A stretch of 64,000 nt of DNA from Kryptolebias marmoratus (Eukaryota > Chordata > Actinopteri > Cyprinodontiformes > Rivulidae), in NCBI RefSeq assembly GCF_001649575.2, contig NC_051453.1, positions 15,930,483 through 15,994,482 of the forward strand, read 5' to 3'. The first letter of the stretch is position 1; every line of letters begins with the position of its first letter. A model generated the notes under the pieces. It was not told the origin of the DNA and did no database searches. It saw only the letters and a list, made by a program, of their open reading frames with translations. Both the position numbers and the translations under genes were made by a program. Below are positions 35,001-46,609 of the stretch, in pieces.

Positions 35001-37860
35001 CCGGACTACCCTTTTATTCAGCTAATGCTCAAATGTTTTATAAGAAACTCTAAACTAATGGTTGTTGTTTACATGTAGGTTAATCAAAGTAGATTTTTTT
35101 ATATTATGTAAAGCAGTGGTCTCCAACCCTGGTCCTCGAGGGCCACCATTCTGCATGTTTTACTTGTTTCTCTGCTCCAACACACCTGATTTGAATCAAT
35201 GGGTGATTAACAGGCTTCTGCAGAACATGAGGAGGTAATTTAATAACTGAATCAGGTGTGTTGGAGCAGGGAAACAAGTAACACATGCAGAATAGTGGCC
35301 CTCGAGGACCAGGATTGGAGACCCCTGACGTAAAGCCTTCATTGGACAATAACAAACTCTGTTTCAGCAGATTTGTTCCACATCTTTTGGTCTCTGCAAC
35401 ATGATTAAGTGTATACTAAAAAAGCTGTTTGAATTTTATTGGTTGACACTACTCTGAATAAAAGATTAAGTATATTGCACAAACATGTCATATCTCTTTG
35501 CAGAGATTATGATTTACCAGGTTGTTCATAAATGATCATCTTATCTTTCAACCATATGTTCATTGTATCATTATACAACTCTAAACCCAATCATGGGTTG
35601 TTACCTGTGATACTTTTGTACTAGGTACACTCAGGGACAGACTTCTGTACAGACATAATGATCATTAAATCACCAGTAAACGAGCACAGCTCAGGTTTAG
35701 GCTCTGCTTGGTGTTTTTCTTATCACACACATCCAGGAGTGTGGAGTCCTCACCTGTGCCCACACACTTCCTTCTAAGTACATTATCTCATTGAAGTCCT
35801 TAAGTATTTTGTGGTACTGCTTGTCGGTGTACTCGAACCGACTGCCAAACACCAAACAGCAGATGATGTTGGACACCGCGTTGTTGATTAGTTTTTGGGC
35901 ATTAAAAGGCTGACCTGTAAGGAAAATATAAATTACAGATAAGTTAGAAAGGATTTTACAAACACCCCATGTCAAAACACTGCTTGTTTAACTGGCTTTT
36001 TTATTATTATTATTTCAGCTCTGATACAGAAACTGTTGGTGTTAATGATGTGAATCTGACCTTTGTGATCAGCAAAAGCCTCTGTGAGATACTGGCACTC
36101 CTGCTGGATGTATCTCTCCAAGCTCTTCCTGCCCAGACCAAAGTTTCTGAGCGTGTGAAGAGCGAATCTCCTTTGCTGCTTCCATGGATATCCATTGCTT
36201 CCTACAAGACCTGTTTTGAAACAATTTTATGCTGGCAACAATCAGAAAATAAAATAATGTATTAACCAACAGCTACATGCTAATATTCCTCCTAATATTC
36301 TATTCTGGTTCAATTAAAACACCAGATTGCAGTTTCTGCTCACAAATACAATAACGCCACCTTGATTTTTTATCAGTTCATTAAACACAGGGACGTTGGG
36401 ACGATCCACGAAGTCTTCTCCTTGTTGGACCAGAGCCTTCTTCACCAGCTTGTAGCCGTTAACGACCACAACTCTTCCTCCAAACAGGCGGAGGCTGAAA
36501 ATGTTCCCATATTCCTCTGCAAACTGAACACAGACAACAGGCTGGAGCTTTAGCTCAACACCAAGGAGACACCGAAGAGACAAACTCAGACACATTTTAT
36601 TGTAACATTTAAACTTAACATTCATTAAAAGAGCTTTTTATCCTTCAATTTATTGGGAACAGTTTTTACTGATAGAAAAAAAAGAAAAGAGTTAAACCTT
36701 TTGAAGAATAATATTTTTTTGCTCTGTCATTCTGATAAACAAAAAAAAGACTATTAGACACTAATATATGTGATATAAATAGGTGGTATTCATGATTATC
36801 AAAATAAAAAAATATTTGTTTTCATATATTTTTGCAGGAGATCATTAAAGGCTTCAGAAAGCGTGGAGGTAAATACAAATTTATGCACTGTTTCAGTTTT
36901 TTTGTGGTTTTAATTTATACTTTGTTTATTGCCATCAATTTGGAGTTTTTCTGTTTAGCTTCAAGTCATAAACCCAGAATATGTCTAATTAAATTACAGG
37001 TCTCTATACAGCAAAACAGGAAGAACAGTGAAAGTGTGAAATATTTTATTCCCTCCAAGAAATGAATACCTGGCAACATCTTTTTGTTCATATTTCATTT
37101 ACAATTTCAGACTTCCCATTGCTAAGTATGTTTATACACAAGAGATATCATCCTATATATATTAAAGAGGAAATATTATTCATGGCTGTTTACTTTAAAA
37201 CACACTTTGCTTTAGTTGTTGAAACAGACTGAAGTTCATTTCAGCCACTCTTACTCGCCAGAGTTAATAATTTCCTGTTTCTTAGAACAACACAAAGTTT
37301 AAACCTGAAGTTACTCACAGTTTTATTTATATAACATTTATTTAGCAGAGATGTATAACGTCTCTCAAATATTGTTTTTACTTTTCAAGAACTGCTTCAA
37401 CCTTTATTATTTATTTGACAATGTTTTTATTATTATTATTATTATTATTATTTATTTAACCAGGTAAACCCTATTGAGATCCAGATCTCATTTTCAAGGG
37501 GGACCAGGGCAGAAATCTGTTAAAGGTGTTAAAGGTGGTTTATGAGTTTGTCTTTGTTGGCAACTATTAAATGAAAAGTTAAAAAATATATTTTATGAGC
37601 CCCAAGCAATATGCGACAAATATAACTGTGTAGTTTGTTCATTATCTCAGGACTCGTACCTCTTTGAACTGCAGGTGGATCTTGGAGGCACTGATCCGAT
37701 GAAGGTGTCCAATAAATGGTAGAGACCTCGGTCCTGGTGGGAAGTTTCTGGGCACTCTGTTCTTCAAAACATCAGTCAACAGCAGGAAAACACACAAAAA
37801 TATCAAAACACTCCTGCTGTCCAACCACTCCAAGCCGAGAACAGCAGAGATCGCCTCCAT
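32099..37860 (-). CDS. Cytochrome P450 family 2 (CYP2J-like), array gene D
   Basis: Nine exons in coding order: 37860-37660, 36523-36361, 36210-36061, 35914-35754, 34240-34064, 33975-33837, 33673-33486, 32835-32694, 32274-32099; 498 residues, all introns GT-AG. The start [14 protein letters not shown] matches genes C and E; an in-frame ATG 45 bp upstream (37905) would add 15 polar residues before the anchor and is unlikely. Motifs: hinge NFPPGPR, C-helix WKQQRR, I-helix [11 protein letters not shown]-helix HEIQR, haem loop [11 protein letters not shown] (Cys445). The role as ER monooxygenase is inferred from the family. Exons 1 and 3 are shared almost base for base with gene C, whereas the start of exon 5 (FYNTAPWLM) matches gene A, so the gene is a mosaic. 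A TATA-like box lies at 37946-37940. Introns 4 and 7 each carry a 214-bp hAT MITE. Confidence 0.88.
32300..32560. mobile_element. Probable DNA-transposon fragment in intron 8 of gene D
   Basis: The phrase around 32350-32420 ('ttttaatgatatcatgagct', 'gtagatgatgggatattcaa') resembles internal sequence I associate with the fish transposon family whose full-length copy has its ends at 63052 and 63938. No termini are visible here, so the assignment is weak. Confidence 0.3.
33186..33399. mobile_element. 214-bp hAT-like MITE in intron 7 of gene D
   Basis: The inverted ends are CTTGGGTGGCCATCCCTGGT on the left and, on the minus strand, CAGGGGTGGCCAACTCTGGT on the right. The core contains 'ctgctccaacacacctgatt' and its near-inverted partner, so most of the element folds on itself. 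It has the same 214-bp length as the copies at 35114-35327 and 54695-54908. The flanking duplication is degraded. Confidence 0.7.
35114..35327. mobile_element. 214-bp hAT-like MITE in intron 4 of gene D
   Basis: The ends are CAGTGGTCTCCAACCCTGGT and, on the minus strand, CAGGGGTCTCCAATCCTGGT. The flanks atgtaaag (35106-35113) and acgtaaag (35328-35335) match at 7 of 8 bases, as expected for an aged 8-bp hAT duplication. It belongs to the same family as 33186-33399 and 54695-54908. Confidence 0.75.
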
Positions 37861-39564
37861 GTCTTTAACTAAATTTTCTTTTTTATAAACTAATTTTAAC
37901 CACACAAAGAAAACAGGGGTTGAGTGAATGAGCTGCTTGTTTTATAACTGAGCGAGCAGGAAATGATAACCTGTACACACAGCTGGATTTCAAAATAAAA
38001 GTGTGCATCTCAGTTTATTTACTAAAGTCAAACCAAAACTAGCATAGAAAATGATTAAAGGTTTTATGCTGTCGTCCCAGAAGCCGCCTTTCCTTTAGTG
38101 TCACACTACAAATAAATTGAGATAGTTTCAAGTATTAATTTGTGCAATAACCTTGTTTTTTTTCCTAAGTAGCTGTACTGTGCATGTACTGCTTGTGTTT
38201 TGTGCAACTAATTTGTTTTATCAAGTTACTCTTTTAACAACCCTTTTCATGTTTTTCTGTGGCAGAATAGTCCTATATGTCTTATAACGTGCAATTATTT
38301 AGGAATATAAAGAACTGTTATTACGGTAAAAGTAAAATATGTCATTCATAATTTGTTATCTTGTCAGTATTTTGCTTTACGTAATTTTATTTACACTTAA
38401 ATCACTTTTTCCTACCTGTGTTTCTCACCATGTTTAATTAGGTTTATCTTACATCTCACTGAAATCCTCTTTCATTTTCTACTGAAGTCAAAAAGGCTAA
38501 ATAACTTGGAGTGAGATGCAGTAAAATGTGACACACAATACTCAGATTTATGGTCTTTAATCGTTTAAAGATCAGTCTTTAGTCATTGTGTGGTCTATTT
38601 ATTCTCTCACTACATTAACGCACAGTAAACAATATTATGCAATGTGACTGACAGTAATTGACCTTCAGCTGACATTTATTACATTTATATTCTTTATTAA
38701 TGCAAGGAAGCCATTAAAAACAAGCACTGATTTTAATGAAGTTACAGTAAACTCACTTTACCAGTAACAAAACAAAGTGCACACAAATCACAATTAAACA
38801 GAAACTAATACATTAAAATATAAAGGCTGTGCATTAAAAATTTAGAAACACTCGTTTAAACAGGCAAAAAGACCAGACATCCCAAACATCATGTTTACAG
38901 TGATTTCTTAACGAGATAATGTCGGGAGGAACCAAAAAATCAGAATACTTATAATTAGTGTTAGAGGAATGCCTTTAAATGTTGCAACTCTGATCTAAAT
39001 TAGTTATTAATGTTGACAGAACAAGTTGTTTTCTGCACTTGTGAGAAGTACATCTTTTATTTAAATGGAAAAATACTATTTATTACTCTTCTAGTTTATT
39101 TATTTTAAACAGTGGTAGCTTCAGGAGATATGTAAATTAGTCATTTATACAGTTTAGCAGAAATTTAAGATGTCAGAAAGGGAGGTGAAGAGAAAGTTTG
39201 CAGATTTGTTTAATTCGAAAGCACTGAGACAAATATGATCACCTACAATTTATACTTAAAGTCTTAAAGATGAGATGAATTTGCAGATTTTAGGTCACAC
39301 AGATTTCCCAGCACAAACTTGAGTAACTTCATAGTATCTGGATGAAGTCTTACAACCCTTATAATAACCAAAAAATCTCACATTCTTACTGATTAAAACA
39401 CTTAGGTACAACTGAGACTCCTTCATCTCAGCTTTCAGAGAAATGGAAGCAGAAACATTAAACACTTATTCTTTTATCCATATTTATGATTTGATGCAAT
39501 ACAAATATGCTGAAACACTTTTGATACACATTTAATTTGGGCTCAGTTTAGACCAGTAAATGGT
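37861..39564. other. Intergenic region between gene D promoter and gene E 3' end
   Basis: It contains the proximal upstream region of gene D (TATA-like box at 37940-37946) and, at its right side, the 3' flank of gene E. The rest is AT-rich with no gene or recognisable element. Confidence 0.5.
37940..37946 (-). promoter_or_regulatory. TATA-like box of CYP2 gene D
   Basis: TATAAAA on the minus strand, 80 bp upstream of the start codon at 37860, a normal distance for a short 5' UTR. Assigned by position and consensus only. The same region for gene C is lost in the assembly gap. Confidence 0.45.
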
Positions 39565-39957
39565 TTAACGCGGAACGGCACAGAGGTGGTAGGGTTTGGG
39601 AAGGCGGGTGCCTCCCATTTTGAAGTCCAGGCTGGGCTGCTCGCCTGCAGGAGAGGAGAACTTGAACCTCTGAAGGAAGGAAGTGAAGAACAGGAACAGC
39701 TCCATCCTGGCCAGCTGTTCTCCGAGACACACACGCTTACCTGAGAACATAAACACAAGACTTTTACTCTGTGAATTTATAATAAACTTTCTTCTGAGGC
39801 TGCAGTAACAGGCATAATTAAGGTAAGGACATGAAGATAGTAAATAATCTGGACATCATTAGGTCTGTTTTAGCAGAATCAAAGTTTTCTTTTTTCTTTT
39901 TTTTTCCCAACCAGCAGTCATGTTGTTGTGTTTAGGCACCAAGGCACAGCCTATATA

Positions 39958-40001
<44 letters not shown>

Positions 40002-43000
40002 TATTTAACTGACTGATAAGTATGATTATATGACAAATAAACTAAGTGCGAGCACGAGGAAATGGTTTTCTTTCCCTAAAAATGCGTCTCCAGCAGACTG
40101 AAACAACATATCGAAATGACAGACTCACCTGCAGAGAAAGGCATGAAGGCCTCTCTCTTCCTAAATTTGCCATCCTTGTCCAGGAAGTGTTGAGGGTTGA
40201 AGGTGTGAGGAGTCTCCCACATTGTCTCATCGTGGAGGACAGAGTGAAGTAAAGGTATTATTATGGTGCCCTGAGGGGGGAAAATGAATAAAACTGGTGA
40301 GTTGATCTTTTTAAAGAATAAACAAAAAAAGCCTTCTGATCCATGTAAAAATTTAAAATGTTTTTTTTTATGCTAGCTGTCTTTTTTAAAATAATTATTT
40401 ATCAATCATGACCTGAAAACCATATAAAAATGTTTGCATGGGCACTATTTTGCTGTAATGAAAAAAATAAATGTAAAAATGTGCAGCAATAACCTAAAAA
40501 AGCTTCTGATTTAACAATGTGCTTGTGTTTCCCTTCATCGAATCAGTACCCTAATGTGGTGGATGGATGGATGGATGGATGGATGGATGGATGGATGGAT
40601 GGATGGATGGATGGATGGATGGATGGATGGATGAATGGATGGATGGATGGATGGATGGATGGATGGATGGATGGATGGATGGATGGATGGATGGATGGAT
40701 GGATGGATGGTGTTGAGTGTGATCAGCTTTAAAAAAGTAATAAACTATTATTGACCTGATCCATGGTCGTAAATTGAAATGAGAGCGGGATCATTACTGT
40801 AAGTAAATAAATATGTTAGTATGAAATGTAGGTTCTGGTCATACAGGACGGGTTTGCTTAGCATTGTACTCGAAACATTATGCAGCTCATTGTTTTTTGG
40901 ACAGTTACAGTAAGCTGTTTGAACTGCAGTATTTATAGCATCACATTGTTATGTTGTGAGCACATCCTGTTGTGTGTGTGTGCAACACATATAAGCATAC
41001 CCCACGTCGCTGCATACATCCTTCTTTAAATGAAAGTTAAGTGTTTACAGAAGTAGGCCAAAGTATTGTTGTTCACAGTATTCAGATATAGCAGCACTGC
41101 TGGTATTACAAATGTCACAAATGTGCCCCCATTTCAAGCCCTGGGATAATGTACCTTTGGGATTGAGTATTTATCCAGGTTAGTGTCCTTATTTGCTATG
41201 CGAGGCAGATTGAGTGGGATAATGTTTCCCATTCTCTGTATCTCATGGATGACAGCATCGGTGTACGGCATGTCTTCTCTGTCACTTATAGAGGGCTGTC
41301 TGGATGGACCAATCACAGCGTCGATCTCAGCCTGGACCCGCTCTGCACACAGGGAAGACGAGACAACATGTCACTTTGTTCGCTGTGTAGACCAGGAGCT
41401 TCCAAACTTGCAACTTTCAACTACATTTGACTGAAATACACTGAGCATAGCTAAAAGCCAACAAAACTTTGTGCACTCCACAGAAAACACTAACACGCTG
41501 GATTTATCATTAAACTGATATCAGAGATAAAGGCATGGCCGTGCTCATACAGACCTTGTATATGTGGGTAGTAAATCATGTAAAGCAGCCCCCAGTGTAA
41601 AGTAGTTGTGGTGGTTTCAGTTCCAGCTCCAAACAAGTCCAGAGTGCAGGCACACAAATTATTGAGATCAAACCCAGAATCTTTGTCCTCTTTCTATGAA
41701 AGACACAAGACACAGATGTGACATCCTGCTAACACTTATATTCTACATGTAAAGAATGAGCACAACACTCACCTCTCCCATTTCTATGAGGAAGGCGTCG
41801 ATGTAATCTCTTGGTGATGACGGGTCGAGGTTCTCTCTGTGCTCTTTGATTCTAATTTCGACAAAGTCCATTAACTTCTGAATCAGTCTGAATATTTTCT
41901 TATGTGGTCCAGGAATCCATGTCATTAACGAGGGCATTGCATTATAAATCTGTAGAAAAGGGAGACATTATTCAGATAATCTAAGTAGCTGAAAAACATT
42001 ATATCATGATGGCATACACAAGAACACTCTGTCATCTCTTTGTCTTTGTTTTCCATTTCTAAGGTTCATGATCTGTGATTTTTTTAATCAGTCCATTGAT
42101 GTACTTGTAGAAGTCTGACGTTGTTGTTGGAGCAACACAAACTGTATATTAGGTTCTTCAAGTTAATTGCAAGCAACCACAGTTTTAAGTTATTTGTATA
42201 AATATATGCAATACACAGAATCTATAAAAGGACAAGTTCTGACTTATGAAGATAAGATGATTAGGTACGATAATCTGATTCCAGAGGCTCACCTGTACTG
42301 AGAAAGCTCCCTGTAACTGGATGATTTGATTGAAGTAATGAAGAATTGTCTGGTACTGCTTGTCTGAGTACTCAAATCGACTCCCAAACACCAAGCAGCA
42401 GATGATGTTGGACACAGCGTTGTGTATCAGTAATTGTGCATTAAAAGGTTTGCCTGTCAAAGAAAAACAAAAACACAGATTCAATAAAATTGAAGATTCT
42501 GGGTTAAAATATATCAAATCTATGATGACCCACAGAAAAAAAGAGCTCATTGATTTTAGTAATTTCAAGCAAATCTAAAATCAGTTTATATATTTTTTTT
42601 GTACCTTGTTGTTCAGCAAAAGCCTCGGTGAGATACTGGCACTCCTGCTGGATGTAAAGTGCCAGGTTTTTCTTGCCCAGGCCAAAGTTTCTCAGCGTGT
42701 GAAGAGCAAATCTCCTCTGAACCTTCCACGGATAACCGTTTGACATCACAAGACCTTGTGGGGAAAGAAAACTTAGGCTAGATACTGATGACCTTGCAAC
42801 AACCAAAAGTAACTTTTGAAACAAAAGGCAGCAAACAAAGCGACACCTTTGTTTATGAAAAACTCTGAAAACAGTGGAATGGCGGGACGATCTATGAAGT
42901 CTTCTCCTTGTTGGACCAGGGCCTCTTTCACATTTTTGTAGCCATTTACGACCACAGCTCTTTCGCCAAAGAAATGAAGGCTGAAAACGTCTCCATATTT

Positions 43001-45206
43001 CTCTGCAAACTGAACACAGACACTAGATTAGTGGAGAATGGAGATTAAGTTTCCTCCACAGGTGGTGACCATAAAGCAAATAAACTTGTACAAATGTGTT
43101 ATTATGTCCAAGCATTCACGTATTGAATAATATCAGTAATAATTGCCAGTATTATAAAGTCCATGACCTTTAAAGGTCTTTTGTCCTGGTTTTACATAAG
43201 GTAAGCTTATGATTAGAGATATTTTACAGATAGTCAGACGAACAAACACAGACAGAGGCAACAACATTACTGCCCTTTGACCCTTGGCACTACATGTTGT
43301 GTAACATACAGAAGAACTTTCTGTTCAGGAAAACTAAACAAGGACTGAATTTACAGATAGCCTACGATAAAAAAAAAAAGTTTCCTCTTACTAAGTTACT
43401 TTTATAACAGAGGACTCCCAAATAATTTGGTAGTGTGTAAAACAGATACAAAGATAAACCTAAAGGTATCTGTAAAGTAACATTTCTCTAAAACTCTCTG
43501 CACGGTTAAAGACAGCATGGACCAAAATCTGTCCATCAGCCGCTGATGACTTTTAAAAGCTGATACTTCCTGAGGAATCACAGGATTTTGGGGGTTCCCA
43601 GTTCCTGATCTGCTTCTTTTCGGCCACAGCAAAAAGAGACTAAGTTAAGTTAAAGGTTTATATTCTAAAACAGAGGTAAACATCCACACCTTCTTTGACT
43701 TTCTCCTGTTTAACTCATTGTCCAACATTTCTTAAAGTGCGGCGGGTTCATAGTCATCTTTACGGCTGCAGATAACAACCAGCTGGAACCACATCTGTGC
43801 TGTTTATACATGTGTTACGTAATGATTAGTGTTTTGTTTAACAGTCTTGACATAGCAAAAACATTAACTGACTGGTCTCTGGGTGGCTGTTTCATGTTTT
43901 AAACTTTGAATATGATTAATTTCTGTGAGTCTTTAGGACTCTAAAAAATTTTGTTTATTCTGCAAGAACTGTGTGTTTCTTTATATCATGAACACTGGGC
44001 AATAATGTGTTATTTCTTCATAATGCACGCTGATAAAAGGGACTCCAGATGCTACGCTGCAAGCAGTGCTCAAAAACACAACACGGAGCTTAAAACTCTT
44101 AAATGTCAAATCAAACTTACAGCTCTTATTAAAATGACAAAAAGCTTGTTCTAAAACACAGCTGCAACCCACAACTTCTTTCTAAACATGCATTGTTGCA
44201 CAGTAAAACTGATTAAGTTAGAGTCGTTTTTGTGTTTCCTGTCAATTAGCTGTGGCAGCCATCTTGAACGGGGTTGACTCAGTTTTGTTAAAAATTGTCC
44301 AGACGTTCGTGAGATATTTTGCACACAGTAAGAAGACAGAGGCAACAACATTACTGCCCTTTCACCCTTGGCACTACATGTTGTGTAACCTACGGAAGAA
44401 CTTTCTGTTCAGGAAAAGTAAACGTGGTCTGAATCTTTCAGACAGATTTTTCAATTATTTTATAGGAGTCCAGACTGCATTACAACCCACATCATGGTAA
44501 GTATAGCTTCAGAGTATTATATGCACTTTTAATAAATGTTGGTCTCAAATGCCATCAAGATAAAATTAAAATAATTATTAAAAAGCCATTTCATAACACA
44601 CCCAAACCCATCTCCACTGATCAATAAATAGGTTTTGACCTTTGAGAAGGTGGATATTTGTGTGTATTTTCCTTTTTAGTTAAATGTGTAATTTTTATTG
44701 GAAGCACTAAAAGTTATTTTTGACCCTGGTTAAACTGTGCACAGAGTTTAATGTAGTAACAGGTGAAGGTCCAGTCCCATGCCCCCTTATGTAATGACTT
44801 CCTCTGTTATCTCTGTCATCTTGCCTGAACTTTATTCCAGCTCTCACATGTCGCTTTCATCATCGGGATTTACAGAGTACTAACTTCAAGTTAAAAAAAA
44901 ATGACAAAGAGAAAGAAAAACAAAATCAAAACAACACATATAAGTTGATTAGTTATGGCACATATATTAATTTTGACATTTGTTGTGGTGTAAGGACTCA
45001 TGTACCTCTACTAACTGCAGGTGGAGTCTGGAAGGATTGATGCGATGAAGATCTCCAATAAAAGGAAGAGACCGAGGCCCTGGAGGAAAGTTTTTTGGTT
45101 TTCTGTTCTTCAGAATGTCGCTGAGCAGCAGAAAGACAAAGATAAATATTAAAATACTCCTGGTATCTAACCACTCTAAGCCCAGAACACTGTAAAATGC
45201 CTCCAT
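39565..45206 (-). CDS. Cytochrome P450 family 2 (CYP2J-like), array gene E
   Basis: Nine exons in coding order: 45206-45006, 43009-42847, 42754-42605, 42453-42293, 41949-41773, 41693-41555, 41342-41155, 40270-40129, 39740-39565; 498 residues, all introns GT-AG. Motifs: anchor [12 protein letters not shown], hinge NFPPGPR, C-helix WKVQRR, I-helix [11 protein letters not shown]-helix HEIQR, haem loop [11 protein letters not shown] (Cys445). It differs from C and D in exon 2 ([19 protein letters not shown]), so it is the most distinct of the minus-strand trio. The part of exon 7 nearest intron 6, and about 110 bp of that intron, nearly match gene B on the opposite strand. Intron 1 (2.0 kb) has a duplicated ~110-bp segment; intron 7 has a long GGAT microsatellite. 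Divergent gene F starts 1.4 kb away, so the two may share upstream control. Biochemical role inferred from family only. Confidence 0.88.
39961..40000. repeat. (TA)n microsatellite in intron 8 of gene E
   Basis: A nearly pure TA dinucleotide run with a single G interruption. Confidence 0.9.
40559..40710. repeat. (GGAT)n microsatellite in intron 7 of gene E
   Basis: About 37 tetranucleotide units with one variant unit (GAAT) near 40633. It produces a spurious open frame of repeated WMDG that is not a gene. Confidence 0.97.
43240..43362. repeat. Copy 1 of a duplicated segment in intron 1 of gene E
   Basis: 'acagaggcaacaacattact' through 'gaagaactttctgttcagga' is repeated with few differences about 1.09 kb away at 44331-44440. 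Neither copy shows coding signals; it may be the tail of an interspersed repeat or a local duplication. Confidence 0.7.
44235..44440. repeat. Interspersed repeat plus copy 2 of the duplicated segment in intron 1 of gene E
   Basis: The left part ('agctgtggcagccatcttga' and 'gggttgactcagttttgtt') belongs to the family seen at 56920-57010 and 61770-61900. The right part (44331-44440) repeats 43240-43362, including 'ggcactacatgttgtgtaac'. Confidence 0.6.
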
Positions 45207-46609
45207 GTCCTGGTTTCTCAGATCTGTTGCAGTATCAGCTCATTCAGGTGAGTTATCACTTAATGAGCTGCTGCTGCGTGCCTGCCTTTACAAATAAAGG
45301 CACTTGTGCACGTGCGCATTGACTCTGTGTTCTGTGATCAAAGATCAATGTTATTTATGCAGGGGAAAAGTCAGATAAAAGCTGACTGTTATTGCTTAAA
45401 ACATGTTAGTAAATACTGAAGTAATCATTTAAAAATCTAAAACGGATAACAAAATCTGTAATAAAGAAGTTCAAAATCCTGATCCGGACCTCCGAAAGTC
45501 CTCTTCTTTTAATCCTGTGCACCTTGAACTTATTAGTTGCGCCATTGTCTTTTATCTTAATTCAAAAATGTGCCAAAAAGATGGATTAAAAGCAGTTATA
45601 GTTGTGTAAACAACAATTAACTCAAAAAATTTCAAAGAACTGTTTTAACTAGTGAAAATTTAAACTAGTGACAAAGGTAATCCACAAGCATGGTGTGTCT
45701 GAGGTTAGTACAGGTCAAAAAGGTCTTTCTTTTTTTTTTTTTTTACCTGAGCAGTAATATTAATTGCACTTACACCTTTGACAAAAGAAGCATAGTTGCA
45801 GCAGATATGTAAACTCTTGCCAATTAGGCGGGGGTTTGGGAGCTCAGAAGAACAAGGAACAGTCCAGATGGCTTGTTGTTAAGTGGAGTTTTGTGAAACT
45901 GTTGTGAACGAGTCTTATCTTACCTGTTGTACATAGGATTTCTTCTTTGACAGATCTCAGATTGGAGAAATCAAGCTTAATTCTGACAGGATTAATGGGT
46001 TTATGTGACACCGCTGTCCACACTGCACAATACATTGTTATTGCTGAAAAACTACTGTCATATAAAAAGCCCATCTGCACCAGACGTGCTACAGCTAGAT
46101 GCCTGCTGAGCTATAGGTACATACCAGGTGTACCGGGTAAGTATCAGGTACATATCGGGCTGTATTATGTATTGCTACTATGGAAAAATGTATTTTTGAG
46201 AACATTTTAATATGTTTCTGTGTTGTGTTCATCTAAAGCCATGTGTGGAAAAGTACGTATTCCTCTAACCCATGGTTGAATGTTCTTCTTGTGTTTATTT
46301 AAACGATGATGCAGATTTTACTTAAAGTTGGAAACAAGCATTAAATAGTGTCTGTTTTGTTTAAAACTGAACCCGCACCCGTGTGTCCTTTATATAGTAT
46401 TCTGTCAGCAGGCAGCTGGGACGCTGCCAAGTCCGGCCTTGTTTTTCCTGTCAAGGGTCCTAAGAGACTATTAGCGTTATGTAACATTCCAGGTTTTTTT
46501 TTTCTAGTTATCTGCACTCTTCACCCTGCTAGTTGCAAATTCTGCAGCCCTGCCTGCAAGACACAACTTAAGGGTTGCTTCTTTGAAGGACCTTTCTAAA
46601 AGCTTCATC
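45207..46609. other. Divergent promoter region between CYP2 genes E (-) and F (+)
   Basis: The two genes are transcribed away from each other across 1.4 kb. A palindromic E-box CACGTG lies at 45310-45315 within 'gcacgtgcgc', and a TATATA at 46391-46396 precedes gene F by 214 bp. The part from about 45995 onward is duplicated upstream of gene G. No other gene was seen. Confidence 0.5.

Noticed and set aside
40559..40710. Regular tandem array that could be mistaken for a CRISPR-like structure
   Set aside because: Contiguous tetranucleotide repeat with no spacers, in a vertebrate genome.
40517..40732. Open frame of repeated WMDG residues
   Set aside because: Pure GGAT microsatellite inside an intron of gene E.
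46583..46609. Upstream in-frame ATG of gene F (and 51962 for gene G) as the true start
   Set aside because: It would add MKDLSKSFI before the membrane anchor, unlike the short polar leader of other CYP2 proteins; kept only as an alternative.
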